Shown here: one piece after another, positions 1 through 13,000 of the stretch
How positions within the stretch are numbered: the first letter of the stretch is position 1
Layout: each line of letters begins with the position of its first letter
Source of the DNA: Dendrophyllia cribrosa
Lineage: Eukaryota; Cnidaria; Anthozoa; Scleractinia; Dendrophylliidae
Direction of reading: 5' to 3'
Assembly (NCBI GenBank): GCA_024195265.1
Contig: JAJLRJ010000008.1
Span: 2,522,501-2,586,500, forward strand
Length of the DNA stretch: 64,000 nt
Made by a program: the position numbers and the translations under genes
Notes under the pieces: model-generated
What the model was told of the DNA's origin: nothing
The model's database searches: none
What the model saw: the letters and a program-made list of their open reading frames with translations, nothing else

Positions 1-901
1 GCAACCGATGTATAAAATGTATAAAATGCATAGAAGGCGGTGCTTTCTATTTTATGCACAATTTAAGGCATTTTTAATAATCACTTTATTTTTAGTACTA
101 TATAAAGAAATGCAGAAGCAAGTTCGATTGCCCAATTTATGGAATGCTGTTATAACGGACATCAAGCCTTCTCTTAACACTCAAACTGACTCGATTCGCG
201 CAAAACTGTTTATTTGACACTTTTTAATTAGAATTGTATAAGTAGTTTTATTTTTTACTTTTGTAAATTATACCCATAGGACCACCAAATAGCTCTGTTT
301 TGTTTTACCTCATATATATTATTTTTTCTATTTGAAAACATACATCTTTAAAAGTGGATTTTCTTAAGAAAATGGGATGCCCTCCACAGACCGGCAGACG
401 CTAAAAACAACATTTATACGCATCTCATATCAATTAAAATGAGTAAAATGTCAATGTTAATGTTAATGTAAGAACCTCGTTATTTTTCCTCAATAATGAG
501 TTTATTTTTTAAAGACATAACAAAAGTCAACGTTTATTTGATATTTCTTTTTACAGCTGCGTAAGTGTATGAAAGCCTCATTTATGATGCATATTACATT
601 TAAAGGAAATCTGACAGTGAATCAAGAAATTGACGTGATGTACAAAAAGAGCCATTACTAATTTGCAATTCTATTGTAGCGAAAGTTGTCCTCATTTGCA
701 GCGACCGTGAGAAAAGCAACATTAAATCGACACCTCATTGTTAAATGAGTTTTAGAACAAATAATACAAAACCCGATTGTTTGTTTTTACTTTACTAGAC
801 AGTATAATTTTTTTCAGATCATCCCGCATTCCTAAAACAATTTTATTAGTCGTATCAGCGGGATTTTCAGTGAAAATTGTTTTGATTGCAAAATCATTTT
901 G
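1..901. other. Stretch upstream of gene A, no gene seen
   Basis: AT-rich sequence with no convincing exon, RNA gene or repeat array. The only long frame (8-217) is compositionally ordinary and has no recognisable motif. The promoter of gene A must lie here or just upstream of 902, but I see no clear TATA box. Confidence 0.5.
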
Positions 902-1028
902 ATGATACACTTTTTTCTTAAAATGGTTACACTTTATTTAATCCCCTTTGCATTTTTCCTTTGCACTGCAAAGGCACGACAATCTGCTGATTCTGCGCTG
1001 CAGGAAATTCAAGTTGAGAAGCGGTCTT
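902..1028 (+). CDS. Gene A exon 1: signal peptide and propeptide
   Basis: Two in-frame ATGs (902 and 923) precede a hydrophobic core ([15 protein letters not shown]) and a short polar stretch ending EKRS. The exon ends in TCT T|GTAAGT, phase 1. The Lys-Arg pair is a likely propeptide cleavage site, and genes B and C have the same layout. Which ATG is used cannot be told; the second gives the more compact signal peptide. Confidence 0.8.
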
Positions 1029-4000
1029 GTAAGTAATTAATATGATTTCGTTTAGCTCTTATATTAATTTTCTATTCGATTCAGAATAAAATACATTCAA
1101 GTGAGAACCTAACTAAAAAGATTCCACAAAATTCAACTTGCAATCATTTCTGAAGTTGACGGCCAAGCATTCGTAATCACTGTGATTTTTGGGGAAGCAC
1201 GTTTGATTTTAAGATGGAATTATAAACTTTTGTAAGAGTAGCATTCTTTGCAAAAGAACGGTGACTTTACTAAACATTACCACCTACGCACAATCACGTT
1301 TGAAATAAAAAAAGAGAAAGCTAAGGGAGGAAAATAAACTGAATTGTACGATTTTCGCAGTAAAGAAGACATATCGAATAAACTAACAATAGAAGGCAAA
1401 CAAATGAACGAGGATAAGTTGGCATTTTCTTTTCTTACGAATACAGATACATTGTGTTTTAATAGCAATGCTGATCAATCTTCTCAGATAAAAAAGTATG
1501 TGTCTACACTGCTGATAACAGCTACTGCAGCTACTGGCGAAGCCTGGGTTATTGCTACCCTGGCAATTATTACTACAGATCCATGACGGTGCACTGTAAG
1601 GCAACATGCGGTTTCTGTGGAGGTAAATATCTTAACTACTATTTAAAGGTCAGTTAAGTGATGAAGGCCAATCGCCTCCCACAGTTGTTGCCTAAATGTG
1701 AATCATCCACTAGGCACTCTGTTGTCTAAACTAGAATGAAAATGCAAAGAAAGGTTGTTAGGTATATATATATTGAGCTATTTTTGCTATTTCCATACAG
1801 TTTTTTATTAATTTATTTTATTTTATACGTTTATATTTTTTCTGCAATCCCTACTTCTAATTAAGGTGTGTACATTAAAATTTAGTTAATTTAAGTAAAG
1901 CCACTTTTCTGACTTGCGTGTATATTATTTTTAATTAATAAATGATGGTTACCCAACTAGTTTAGCTTTTTAGTTATTTTGGGTAACCAGCTACTGTATC
2001 TATTTTTAATTTATATATTATGTATACATCTTTGTAATTTTACAGTACGAATAAACGTTGTTGTTGTTGTTGTTGTTGACAAAAATGGTTTGTTCACATG
2101 TGTATTCACAGTTGCACTATTCAGTAGGTAATATATGAAAAGTTGAACAGCACAGTTCGTTAAATATTTCATGCTTCATAGTTCGAAGTTATTTTAGCTT
2201 AAAAATAGCAAAGTTGTGCAATGTGTCTTAAGATTAATTTGTTCTGTGTGATCTTCATGTCGCTTGGAAACAATATAATTGTTGTTACTGTTAACTTACA
2301 GAAAAAGACTGCCCAGACCATCATCACTGCAGATACTGGAAAAGTAGGGGTTATTGCAACTACTACTATGTGTTCATGAAAGCATACTGTCCAGCTACCT
2401 GCAGATTATGTGGTACGTAACCCTTAATACCTAAGATTGTATTTCCGATTAATATATTTGTTATATTCAATGTCATGTACATGTCTTTGCACTAAGCGTA
2501 AAGCAGTTCGACGATTTATTCACCCCATCCGGTATATATAATTTTTACCCTATTTTAAAGATATTTTTTTACTCTTACTCTGGCCTTAGCTTCATATCTT
2601 CACTTTCTCTCTTAGCCTCATAATATTTCGATTTCCCTTGAAGCCTGATTTTTTTTGCAGTTTATTTTAGGTCAACTTCTTAACTGCTGAAGGTCTATTT
2701 TTCTTAAATTATTCCGCCAACTTGTGATTTATCTCAAGCATGTATTATCACTGCAGATGCAAATTGAATTATGTGTTACATTGCAAGTGCAATAAAACTA
2801 GAATTTGTCCTTTGCATCGAAACTTCAATATTATGCACTTATTGACTAAGTGGTCGGGCCGGATGGGAAAATAATTGGCTCGAGGTCATGGCGTACGGAC
2901 CGAGCGCAAAGCGAGCCGTACGGGTCATATGATAAGATACAATATTTGGCGTCGATAGGGGTTTTATACATTGATTTTGCTATAGGATCATATGATTCGG
3001 GGACAGCTTCATATGATTCAAATACAAAGACCACCCTGGCATTCCATTTTCGGTGGTCGCTTACGGCAGGTTTAACTGTACATGGTTTATATATGTTATA
3101 GCCTATTAGAGATCAAGGTTTTCAAGTGAGTATCGAAAGTAATTTCGCAATTGCTTTGGTTTTGCTTTGCTACGCTTTGTGATTGGCTAAAATCTCGCGT
3201 CTCTTTCTCAACCAATCAGAATCAAAACCAAAACCAATTGTGACTTGCTCGCACGCGTTTTCCCGCGCTTGGCACCGGATACATGTACTTGTTTCGAGTT
3301 CTGATTGGTTCGCTGTTTGGATTGTCTGCGTCATTTGTGACTGGCTGGAGTAATTACTTTTATTGGTAATGGTTTCACAATACTCAAGTGAAAATCGTTG
3401 CTTATGATCAGGTTGCAAGGTGAGAGCCTTTGCAGACACAACTATCCGAACTTTTGTGAGAAAGTTTTCTACTCTTGACAATGTCTGCTTTTTTACATGC
3501 ATTTGGCTCCCGGATGTTTTGTCTTGTTTGCTTGCTTTAATTTGACAAATACTAAACCCTTTCGTTGTGTTGTCTCCATTTCTCATAGGTTGTGTTCCTC
3601 AACCAGATTCCCGATCACAGTGTTCAACCTGGACTGCGTCTGGGTACTGCAACCCGAACAATCAGTTTTATGACTATATGCTATTGAACTGTCAAACTTC
3701 ATGTGGCTTTTGTGTCCGTAAGTAAAAAATTATGTTCGCGCAGTTGTAAAGAAGGGTTACAGCTGTACATCATTGATAAATATTAACCCTAGTTTACTGT
3801 GAGCTTAATTCCTTGCTACATAACTCAGTTACCGGGAAAACTCTTTATCTGTAATTGGTTATACAGAGGTGGCCTAGTTCGATCGACTTTTCCACAGTGC
3901 ATGCGTGTAAGGAAAGGAAATCACTTCTTACAACTGACCATGGTAAATAGATGACGGTCATCAGGCTTTTGCTGATGCAGTAACTATCAACATCGAAAGC

Positions 4001-7000
4001 TATAAACTTTGATTTTACATCATGTCGACAACGGCTTTCTAAAAAACATATGAAAAATTAAAAATAGCAGAGTATAAAGATAATAAGGGGTGTAGTCAGC
4101 GAAGATATACTATTGTAAGTGACAAAAAACCTGTCGAAGATAACTTTTTTTGTTACCAGAAACTATTAGCTTGTAATTCGACTCTCGATGCACCAGTCAG
4201 AACTTACCAATTTAACCAAACTAACCAAGCTCGGATTTTTAACGTTTTTTAGCCAGAGAACGCTTTTATATATATTTACTCAGTAACCAATTTCTATCCA
4301 CAAAAATGTTATAAAACACACACATACTCATCCATTCTCATTTTAAGAATCCACAACTAAAAAAAAAGCAATACAGAGCTAATGGTCTGAACAGAAACTA
4401 TAAATCTGGCGACTAAGTGACGAAGGAACGAACTAGTCATAAATTACTATTCTGACGGCACATTAAAGATGCTCTTGTTTTGTTCCGTTTCGGGACTATT
4501 TTCAAATGAAAAAACGCGAACTTAAAATTGTTTGTCGGGATAGCCGGAGTTATCATTCTGCGTCAGTCAGTTGTCCTGTCGACTACTTTAAGTTTTTTCA
4601 TTAAGTTTTATTTAGAAAGGTTGTCATTTTTTTCAACAAAACGAAAGAATTCAAAAATTGAATTCCAACGGATGCGTGACACTTATAAACACGAATTATT
4701 TTTATTTCAAACTAGTGTCGATCAGTTTTTCTTACTTTTCCAGTGCCACTGCATTAACATTTTTTTTTTGGCCACATCATAACAGTGGTTTTGTAATTAT
4801 TTTTCGTAACCCAGGTATGGAACAATTTCAGAGCTTACGACGCAAAATATTTGAAAATTGAGATGTAATTTACAGAGATCAATATAATATATTATTAGGA
4901 TACATCCATTTATGACGTACCCTCGGACGTACTCGCAAACTTATACCCCTAGCGTGCTAAAAAAAGGGGGGTGGGGTTGCAACCCCTCCTCTGGGTTTTT
5001 GCTGCGGTGTTACAATATTTCGGAAATATTTTACATGTTGTAGATATCCTTTGATGTGTTTTACAAGATAAGTTAAATATTATCCCAAAAACACGAAAAA
5101 AGCAAGAGAAACACTCAAACACCAACCCCGTGGTCTCGCCAGTACCTTACGCATGCGCACAGCTATTTCATCCGGGCAGTGGCAGCCATGGACAGCTCCT
5201 TGTTTAGACTCATCAGCATTGCATAGCCGTCAGGCAGTCCATCAAGACTCGAAAGCCCTACGTAACATGCCCTTCACTGCCGAAGCGAACGTTTGTGGTG
5301 CTGCTTGGGTCCGTAACGTCATCCAAAATAGCCAACAAGATAGATATCCTACGTACTCCAGCAGCATTTTTGTTCGCGGTTCTTTGCTCCTTGTTCAACC
5401 GGATAGCCTCCATTTTGGGTCTTACGAAAAAATCAAATTTATCGGAAAATGCGAAAACTTGCAAATATTTTTTGCTAGAGTTACATACATACATACATAA
5501 ACTTTATTTTCTCTCGAATTTTAGAGTAGCTTACAGAAACTAATATTTTCGAGAACATAAAAGTTAAAACTGTATAGTGTTTACAAAATATGATACGATT
5601 AAACATTTTGCTGCTTTTGGTAGCATGGTGTCATTTTTTCACCGAATAAAAGAAGAAAAACACGCATTTTTATTAAAAAAAAATGGCTTGACATAATAAT
5701 AATAATAATAATAATAATGCTACTTACCATAGCAACCGATTGTCGCCAAACTATCAAAATGTGTCTCGAGGATAAAACAGCTAGTGAAGACGGCATCCTC
5801 CTAACACCAAATGGTCATTAAAAAAATCGGAGAGAAACCTTAAGGGGGTGGCATCCTCCCCCCCCCCCCCCCCCCCAACATTGAATTTCTCGTGTTAGTA
5901 AAGTCAGAATTAATGCGCTTTTGGTCTTTTGAAGATTTAATAGCATTTACTCAATTTACATGCGGCCTATGTTAGGGGTGTTGGCCCAGCATCAAACAGT
6001 AAAGATACAAATCAAACACACAGCACACGAAGCTTCTCTTCGGTTCATCTTCTACATGTTCTATTCCACCTCGTGCTCTATTGATCACGTGACTCTGCGA
6101 CCAACTGGGGTGGGGTGGGGGTGCCCCTACATACTCCCCCTCTAAAACGAGATGTCCTCCTGGACATCGAAAAAGTGGCTTAGTCTAGTTTACATTGTAA
6201 CAGTTTACAACATCCGAGTAACAAAAACTTTGAAGGGTGATCAGGCCTTCACAGTTGCATCCTACTTACTAATTCGAGAACCTATAATGACTAAAGACCA
6301 ACTACAGTGTTCCTAAGCACTGTCTTGAAATTGCTTAACAATTTATCCCGAAGAAGTCTCTTTTGTTTTCTTGCAAGAAACAAAACATGATACTAATATG
6401 TTACCTTAACAACAGTCTAATAAAGTTCAATAAAGTTCAAGTCTTCAATGATTTTGTTTCTAGTGTTCAGTCTTAAACAGCCATCGGTGGCACATACTGG
6501 TAAATGTTTGGTGGCACAAATGGTACAGAAGCTAGATACACTGGCACATAATACGGTGTCACCCAAAAATTAGACAAAGCTAATGTTCCAGAAGGTACAG
6601 TAGACATCCACGGGGAATAAGCAGAAACACTGGCGGTTGTTGCTTGAGTACTCAGTGTACTGTTTGGATGGTAACTTGGATTGCCAAGATGGTCATAGCA
6701 AAGAATATTTGGCGGACGGCGGTTTCGCACAGGATAACTCCGAGGTCCCACTGGCTCTTGTTCATCTTCTGTTGTTTCAGAGTGAGACGGGGAACAGTCT
6801 TCTGCAACTGGTGTGTCCTCATCATGTTCTAACAAATCCTCTGTGTCGTCAGGCAACAATTCTTCTTGGGTACCATCTATAGGCTCTTGTTCCTGAATGT
6901 CAGTTTCTGCTAATGGTGTTGAGAACTGCAACATTTCCAACTCGTTGGGTGAGAGGCCAGGAAACCCCCATTTCATCCCCACTGTCACTACCATGGTGCA

Positions 7001-10000
7001 CGTCTCTCTCTTGCTGGTTAACAGGGACTGATCTGCTCCTTCTTACTTGGGTACGCTGAGCAACAGGTTCTGGCAAATCACTTTGTATGAAATCACAAGG
7101 CAACAGAAGATTTCTGTGACTGAGTTCTTGATTTGCCTTTCCGCCCTTCTGGTGTTACTTCATAGACAGGTAGGTCGCTCTTTTGCTCGACTATAATATG
7201 TACTGCTTGCTCCCAATGAGACCTTAGCTTCCCAGGACCACCACGCTCTGAGAGGTTACGTACCAACACACGGTCCCCTGGTTGTAACTTGGAGAATCGT
7301 ACTTTTCGGTCATACAGCTTCTTTCCTTCACCTGCAGACTTGCAGATATTCTGCCTGGCCAATTCATAAGCCTCTTTCATCGCAACTTTCCATTTGTCAG
7401 TGTACTCTGAATGATTCATACCAGTTTCTTCACGTGAAAGTCCAAACATTAGGTCAACTGGGAGGCGTGGCGAGCGTCCAAACAATAAATAGAAAGGAGA
7501 AAAACCAGTGGCATCATTTCTAGTGGAGTTATAAGCATGGACAACTTTGTTCAGTGAGTCCTTCCACTTGTGTTTCTTGCTTTCTGGAAGAGTTCTCAAC
7601 ATATGCAACAATGTTCTGTTAAATCTTTCTACCTTTCCGTTCCCTTGCGGGTGATACGGTGTTGTTCGAAGACGCGTCACACCACTGAGCTTTTCCAATC
7701 TGTGAAAGAGTTTGTTCTCAAACTCCCGTCCTTGATCATGAAGGATCTTTGCTGGGAAACCAAACCGTAGAACAAAGTCATTAAAGAGGCGATCAGCCGC
7801 AGTTGTGGCCGACTTGTTCTTTGTTGCATAGGCTTGTGTAAAACGAGTGAAATGGTCAATAATGACTAAGATGTACTCATAACCACCAGAACTTGGCTCC
7901 AAATGTAGAAAGTCAATTGACACTAATTCAAAAGGATAAGAAGTAGTCACACTGTGTAGTGAAGCTCTTGTAGACAGGTTTGGCTGTCTCTGTTTAAGAC
8001 ATGGACAAACTTTGGTCACAAAGTGAGTGATGTCATCTTCCATATTGGGCCAGTAGAAACGTTCACGTGCCAACTGGACTACACGAGGGGCTCCTAAGTG
8101 TCCCATTTCCTGATGAAGTTCTTTAAAGACAATAGTGTGGAACTCTTAAGGTAGCACTAACTGAGAGTAGGGTCCACTCCTCCTAAACAACAGGCCATCT
8201 TTATCACAGTAGAGTTTGCGTCGCTGTCTCAATAATACCTTTGTGGCTGGTAATTCACGTCTAAGCTCCCATGACTTGCGCCATTTTCCTGTTTTCAAGA
8301 ATGTGAGTACTCTTCCTATCACCTGGTCTTGTTTCTGGGCATTAATAACAGAATTCTTGCTAATCGTATGCACACTAGAACCAAGAGATACTTCTTCCAT
8401 GTTCAACAAGCTGGAATCATCGCTCACTGCAGACACCCAGATTGTCTCCCCTTGTCCATATGCTCTTAGTGCCGCACAACAGGCCTTGATATCACCCTCG
8501 GACACATTCACAGTACACAGTTTCATGTAAGAATCAATATCCATTGGCAATCTTGGGGGGGAAAAGCATCCTTGTTGGCGTGTCCAGGTCTGTACTTGAT
8601 GGCAAATGAGAAGTCTGCGAGCTCTGACACCCAACGATGACCAGTAGCATTTAACTTTGCAGTCGTCAGCACATATGTCAGGGGATTATTATCCGTATAC
8701 ACAGTAAAGTCAGGCGCATGGTAGAGGTAGTCTCTAAAGTGTTCATAGACAGCCCACTTGAGAGCGAGAAAATCGAGCTTCCCTGAATGGAGATTATAGT
8801 TCTTCTCTGCCTTCGTCAATGACCTTGAGCCGTAACCAATTACTCTCATCTTTGCATCCTGTTTCTGATATAACACGGCTCCTAGTCCCTCTTGCGAAGC
8901 GTCAGTATGCAGGACAAAGGGCTTACTAAAATCGGGATATCCAAGAATTGGAGGAGCTACAAGGTGGTCTAACAAGGTTTCAACTGCTTTTTGATGCTGT
9001 TCCATCCAAATGACCGGTTGGGACGATGGTACTGAACCATGATGTTGCTTGTTCTTGTATGTTCTTGTCACATCTTCAGAGGTCAATAACTGAAATAGCG
9101 GGTGCGCAATTTTGGCAAAATTTTGGATGTACCTCCGGTAGTACCCGACAAGACCCAGTAATTTTCTAACTTCACCAACTGTACTAGGCTTACTGTCCTT
9201 CAGAGTCCTAACTGCTTCCACATTGGAAGGGTCTAGTCTGTAGCCTTCTGCTGACACAATCTGTCCAAGATAGTTAACTTCTCGCTTAAAGAGTCTGCAC
9301 TTCTTGGGTTTAAGCTTAACCCCATGTTCACGTAACCGTCGGAGCACTTTCCGAATATGGTCAACATGTTCCTCAAATGTTTGGCTAAATACAATGATGT
9401 CATCAATGTAAGGTATACAAATATCATCCCTCAAACCATCAAGGCAGTGTTCCATAAAGCGTTGAAATTCTCCTGGCGCATTTTTCAAGCCCATTGGTAG
9501 GCGAACCCATTCATACAATCCCCAAGGAGTGGCAAAAGCTGTTTTGTGTCTACTTTCAGGACTTACAAAACCTTGATGATAAGCCTTCCCTTGATCTAGT
9601 AAGGAGAACCATTGATTTCCGCCTAGGCTTTCCAAGGCATCCTGCATTCTGGGCAAAGGGTGGCTGTCACGAACTGTTTTGGAATTCAACTGTCTATAGT
9701 CTATGCACAGTCTTAATGTTCCATCTTTCTTCCGAACACATACAACAGGGGATGAATAAGCTGACCTTGACTTTTGAATCCACCCTCGATTCAACAGATC
9801 CTCAACATACTGCTTTACTTCTGCATAGAGTGGCCGGGGGATGGAAGTGTACTTCCGCTGAACTGGTACTGAATCAGTGAGGTTAATATCCACTTGCAGC
9901 TCCTCTGCCCTTCCAACATCATCATCAGTTTTCGAGAATGACTCTGCTTCTTCTAACAGCATTTTTCTTACGATGAGGCGTTGTTCCTCAGTGAGTTCTT

Positions 10001-13000
10001 CAGTGTCAATATCAGGAATGTAACTACATGGTTGTTCTTCGCAATTCATGTCAATACCTTGGTTAGTACGTGGCTCAGGCGTATCAGCGATTTGAGATTC
10101 TACTACATTTACACTGGCTGAAAGTTCTTCTTTTAACTTCACTTCAAGAGGGGTGACTGACTTCACTTGCTGGAGGTGTCCTAGAATTGTCCTTCCTTTC
10201 AGAGTAATGTCATGTTTTGTTGGATTATCCACTCGAATGTTCACCCGACATGTGGAGCCTCCTGCTACAGTCACCTGTGTTCCAGGTATTTCAAGACCAC
10301 TAGGCCAAGACTGGTTAGGGTCAAGTTCAAATAGTACAGGTATCTTACTGACTGGACCCACTGCAGCACGACATGATACAACAACTGACTGTCTCCTTGG
10401 GATTACAGTGTCTTGCTTTCTTGACTTTACAATAGCCAATTCCTTTACAGGCTCAGATTTGATGAGCTGAACAAGGGCCTCTACATTTACTCGGTCAGCA
10501 CCAGTTAGACTTGAAGTGAGCACATCCACCAACGATCCATGAACTCCAGCTAAAGTATCTCCTTCAAAATACTTAGTTAACTCTTCAATAACATTAAATC
10601 CAACAATAGGCATGTCCAAGGAATCCTTGGCAACCAAAAACGGCACTTTAACAGTGTGGTCAGAGTTATCTTCAATAAGATTAAAAGTCAGTTCCACCCA
10701 CCCCTCATAGGGTAGGTCAGTTCCATTTGCTGCCTTTAAATCAAGCCCATCCATGCCTAACAACTCTGTCATGTCTCGAATGTCACAACCTGGAAGACAC
10801 CGCTTCAACCAACTACGCGAAATAATTGACACTTGAGCTCCAGTATCCCAGAGGACATCAGTCTCGACACCATTGAGCAAACATTTGACAGTACATTTAC
10901 GCCCCACAAGACGAACTACCTGGGCGTGCTCCTGTGGTGACAAATGGCTTACAAAGACTCCTGTCTTTCCTCTGTCTTCTCTGTACTTTCGCTCTTCCAA
11001 AGTGGATATGGCCTGGCAAAGTGTCTTGTGCTGTCTCCAGTGTTTCTCTTGACATTTCCTTGAACAATATCTGACAGCTTTACAACTACTGCACTGTTTA
11101 AAAGAGGAGGTACCCTCTTTGCTTCCACAGAACTTGCAGACATGGTGGGACGAGTTCGCTCCGACTACACCCTGTCCCGCTGATGCAGCCTCCTCCCGTT
11201 TCCCGACACCCTTCTACATCCTCGAGCAAAATGATCTGTTGAGCCACATTTAAAGCAATGATCACAGTTGTCTGCACCCGCTGTCCTACATGAACTACAC
11301 TGACGCCGCTGAAACTGTGACCAGTTACCAGATGCATAATGCCGGAAAGGACTCCTCTCTACTGGGGCGCTGACTCTGTCAAAGGATTCTTTCAGGGAGA
11401 CAAGATTTGACTGCACTGCTTCCAATGCTGTCACCAGAGTATTGGGTTTTGGCTCCTTTTTCTGGGACTTGCTACTCTCAGCCTGGGGTGGTGGACTTGA
11501 ACTTGACTGGGTTTGGTTACTTAGAGGCGAGGCAGTTTCAACCTGGTTAACCCTTGCCCCTTTCCTACCAGCTACACCCATCTTATTCTGGTGTTCTGTC
11601 TCTGCCGACATAATCCGATTGACCCTTTCCATAAGTTGTTCATCAGTTACAGAAGCTACTTCGAGTAAAGGGCGTAGTTTAGCTCTAACTGATTCATCTT
11701 GTAAACCTGTCTCTACTACATGAAGGAACAATGCTTGGACAAGAGAGGGCTCATACTTGATGGAATCATCAGTGGCATTTGACACAAAAATAATCTGCTG
11801 TTTTAAGTTCAAAGCCCGCACAAGAAAACCTTGGGGAGATTCATTTGCTTCCTGGCGTAAGACAGACAGTTCCTGGTACAGTTCCGTTGCTGACTTTTGC
11901 TTAAAATGAGCTTTCATAATTTTGCCTTAAGCGAGATAACGGTAGATCCTGTATCATCTCTAAGTAAGATCTCAGTTGAAGGCTTGGACTAACTACACGA
12001 ATAACAGCTTCTACAATTTCACTCTCTTTATAGCCCGCCTTTGTCCCGGATTCTATCTGTCGCGCCAAACTAACAAACGACAGACCGTCCTTAAAGTTAT
12101 CTCCCGCCACAACACCATGAATCTTAAACTCCCGCCTAAGCACCTTGCTAACATCAACATTTACCTTCGTTTCTTCGCCTTGTGCTTTCTCGGCTGCTTT
12201 TTCTGTCGGGGTAGGTGGTTCAACTTTCACTTTCGTTCCTGTTGTGTCATCTTCGAGCGGGGGTGGTTTCCCCTTCACAAATGCAAGGAGGCCGACCAGA
12301 AATGTTTTCTTATCGTCTGCTTCGCTCACGTCTAGCTCTATTTTCTCACGGATTCGCTTCGACAGCTGCAACCTTCCTAGCTTTCCCTTTTCCAGTGTTA
12401 GGTGTTCTGCTAGCTGTCCCAGTGCATCGACATCAAGACCACAAACTTTCGCTTCCAATTCAAGTTGAAGCTCCTCAATTTCGCTTTCCGTCGCCATATT
12501 GATTTCCAGAGATAAACAAAGATAAACAGACGAAACAACTTGCTCGTTACCACAGCATTTACACTTGTACCACACTCTTCGACGAAATTACACAGGGCCA
12601 GAATGCATTTTCATTCAAAATGTAGCTTGTCTTGAGTTTTCCAGTCGCCAGAATAACACGCAATGTCGTCCACATGTGGATGTGCATGCACATCAGCAAA
12701 GCTCACGCGTCGTTCGGTTCGCAAAAGCGAAAAGCGAACCCAAAAGCACCGAAGTTTCGTTTCGTCACTACATTCAGGCAAATTTTGCCCGAGTGACAGT
12801 CCTGGCAGGGTCGCCAAATGTTAGGGGTGTTGGCCCAGCATCAAACAGTAAAGATACAAATCAAACACACAGCACACGAAGCTTCTCCTCGGTTCATCTT
12901 CTACATGTTCTATTCCACCTCGTGCTCTATTGATCACGTGACTCTGCGACCAACTGGGGTGGGGTGGGGGTGCCCCTACACCTACACACCCTTTGAAGCA

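Larger units (their letters stand above)
5970..12980 (-). mobile_element. Ty3/Gypsy LTR retrotransposon, full-length but broken
   Basis: A 7.0-kb element antisense to gene A. In element order it has 5' LTR (12819-12980), primer-binding site, gag with a CCHC knuckle, a -1 frameshift signal, pol (MYND finger, protease, RT, RNase H, integrase), a proline-rich tail, polypurine tract and 3' LTR (5970-6131). Protease-RT-RNase H-integrase order places it in Ty3/Gypsy. No envelope gene is visible. The LTRs differ by a single base (T/C), which argues for a recent insertion. The ORFs are nevertheless interrupted: a frame change in gag near 11915, one in a C run near 8563, an in-frame TAA near 8146, and a break between integrase and the tail near 7000-7100. 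Either the copy was mobilised in trans or some breaks are sequence errors in homopolymers. Confidence 0.92.

Noticed and set aside
6473..6994. Envelope gene of a Gypsy retrovirus
   Set aside because: The frame has no signal peptide, transmembrane segment or furin site. It looks like a Pol tail.
11165..11337. Host MYND-domain gene inserted in the intron
   Set aside because: The finger is in frame with the protease of the same Pol ORF and lies within LTR boundaries, so it belongs to the element.
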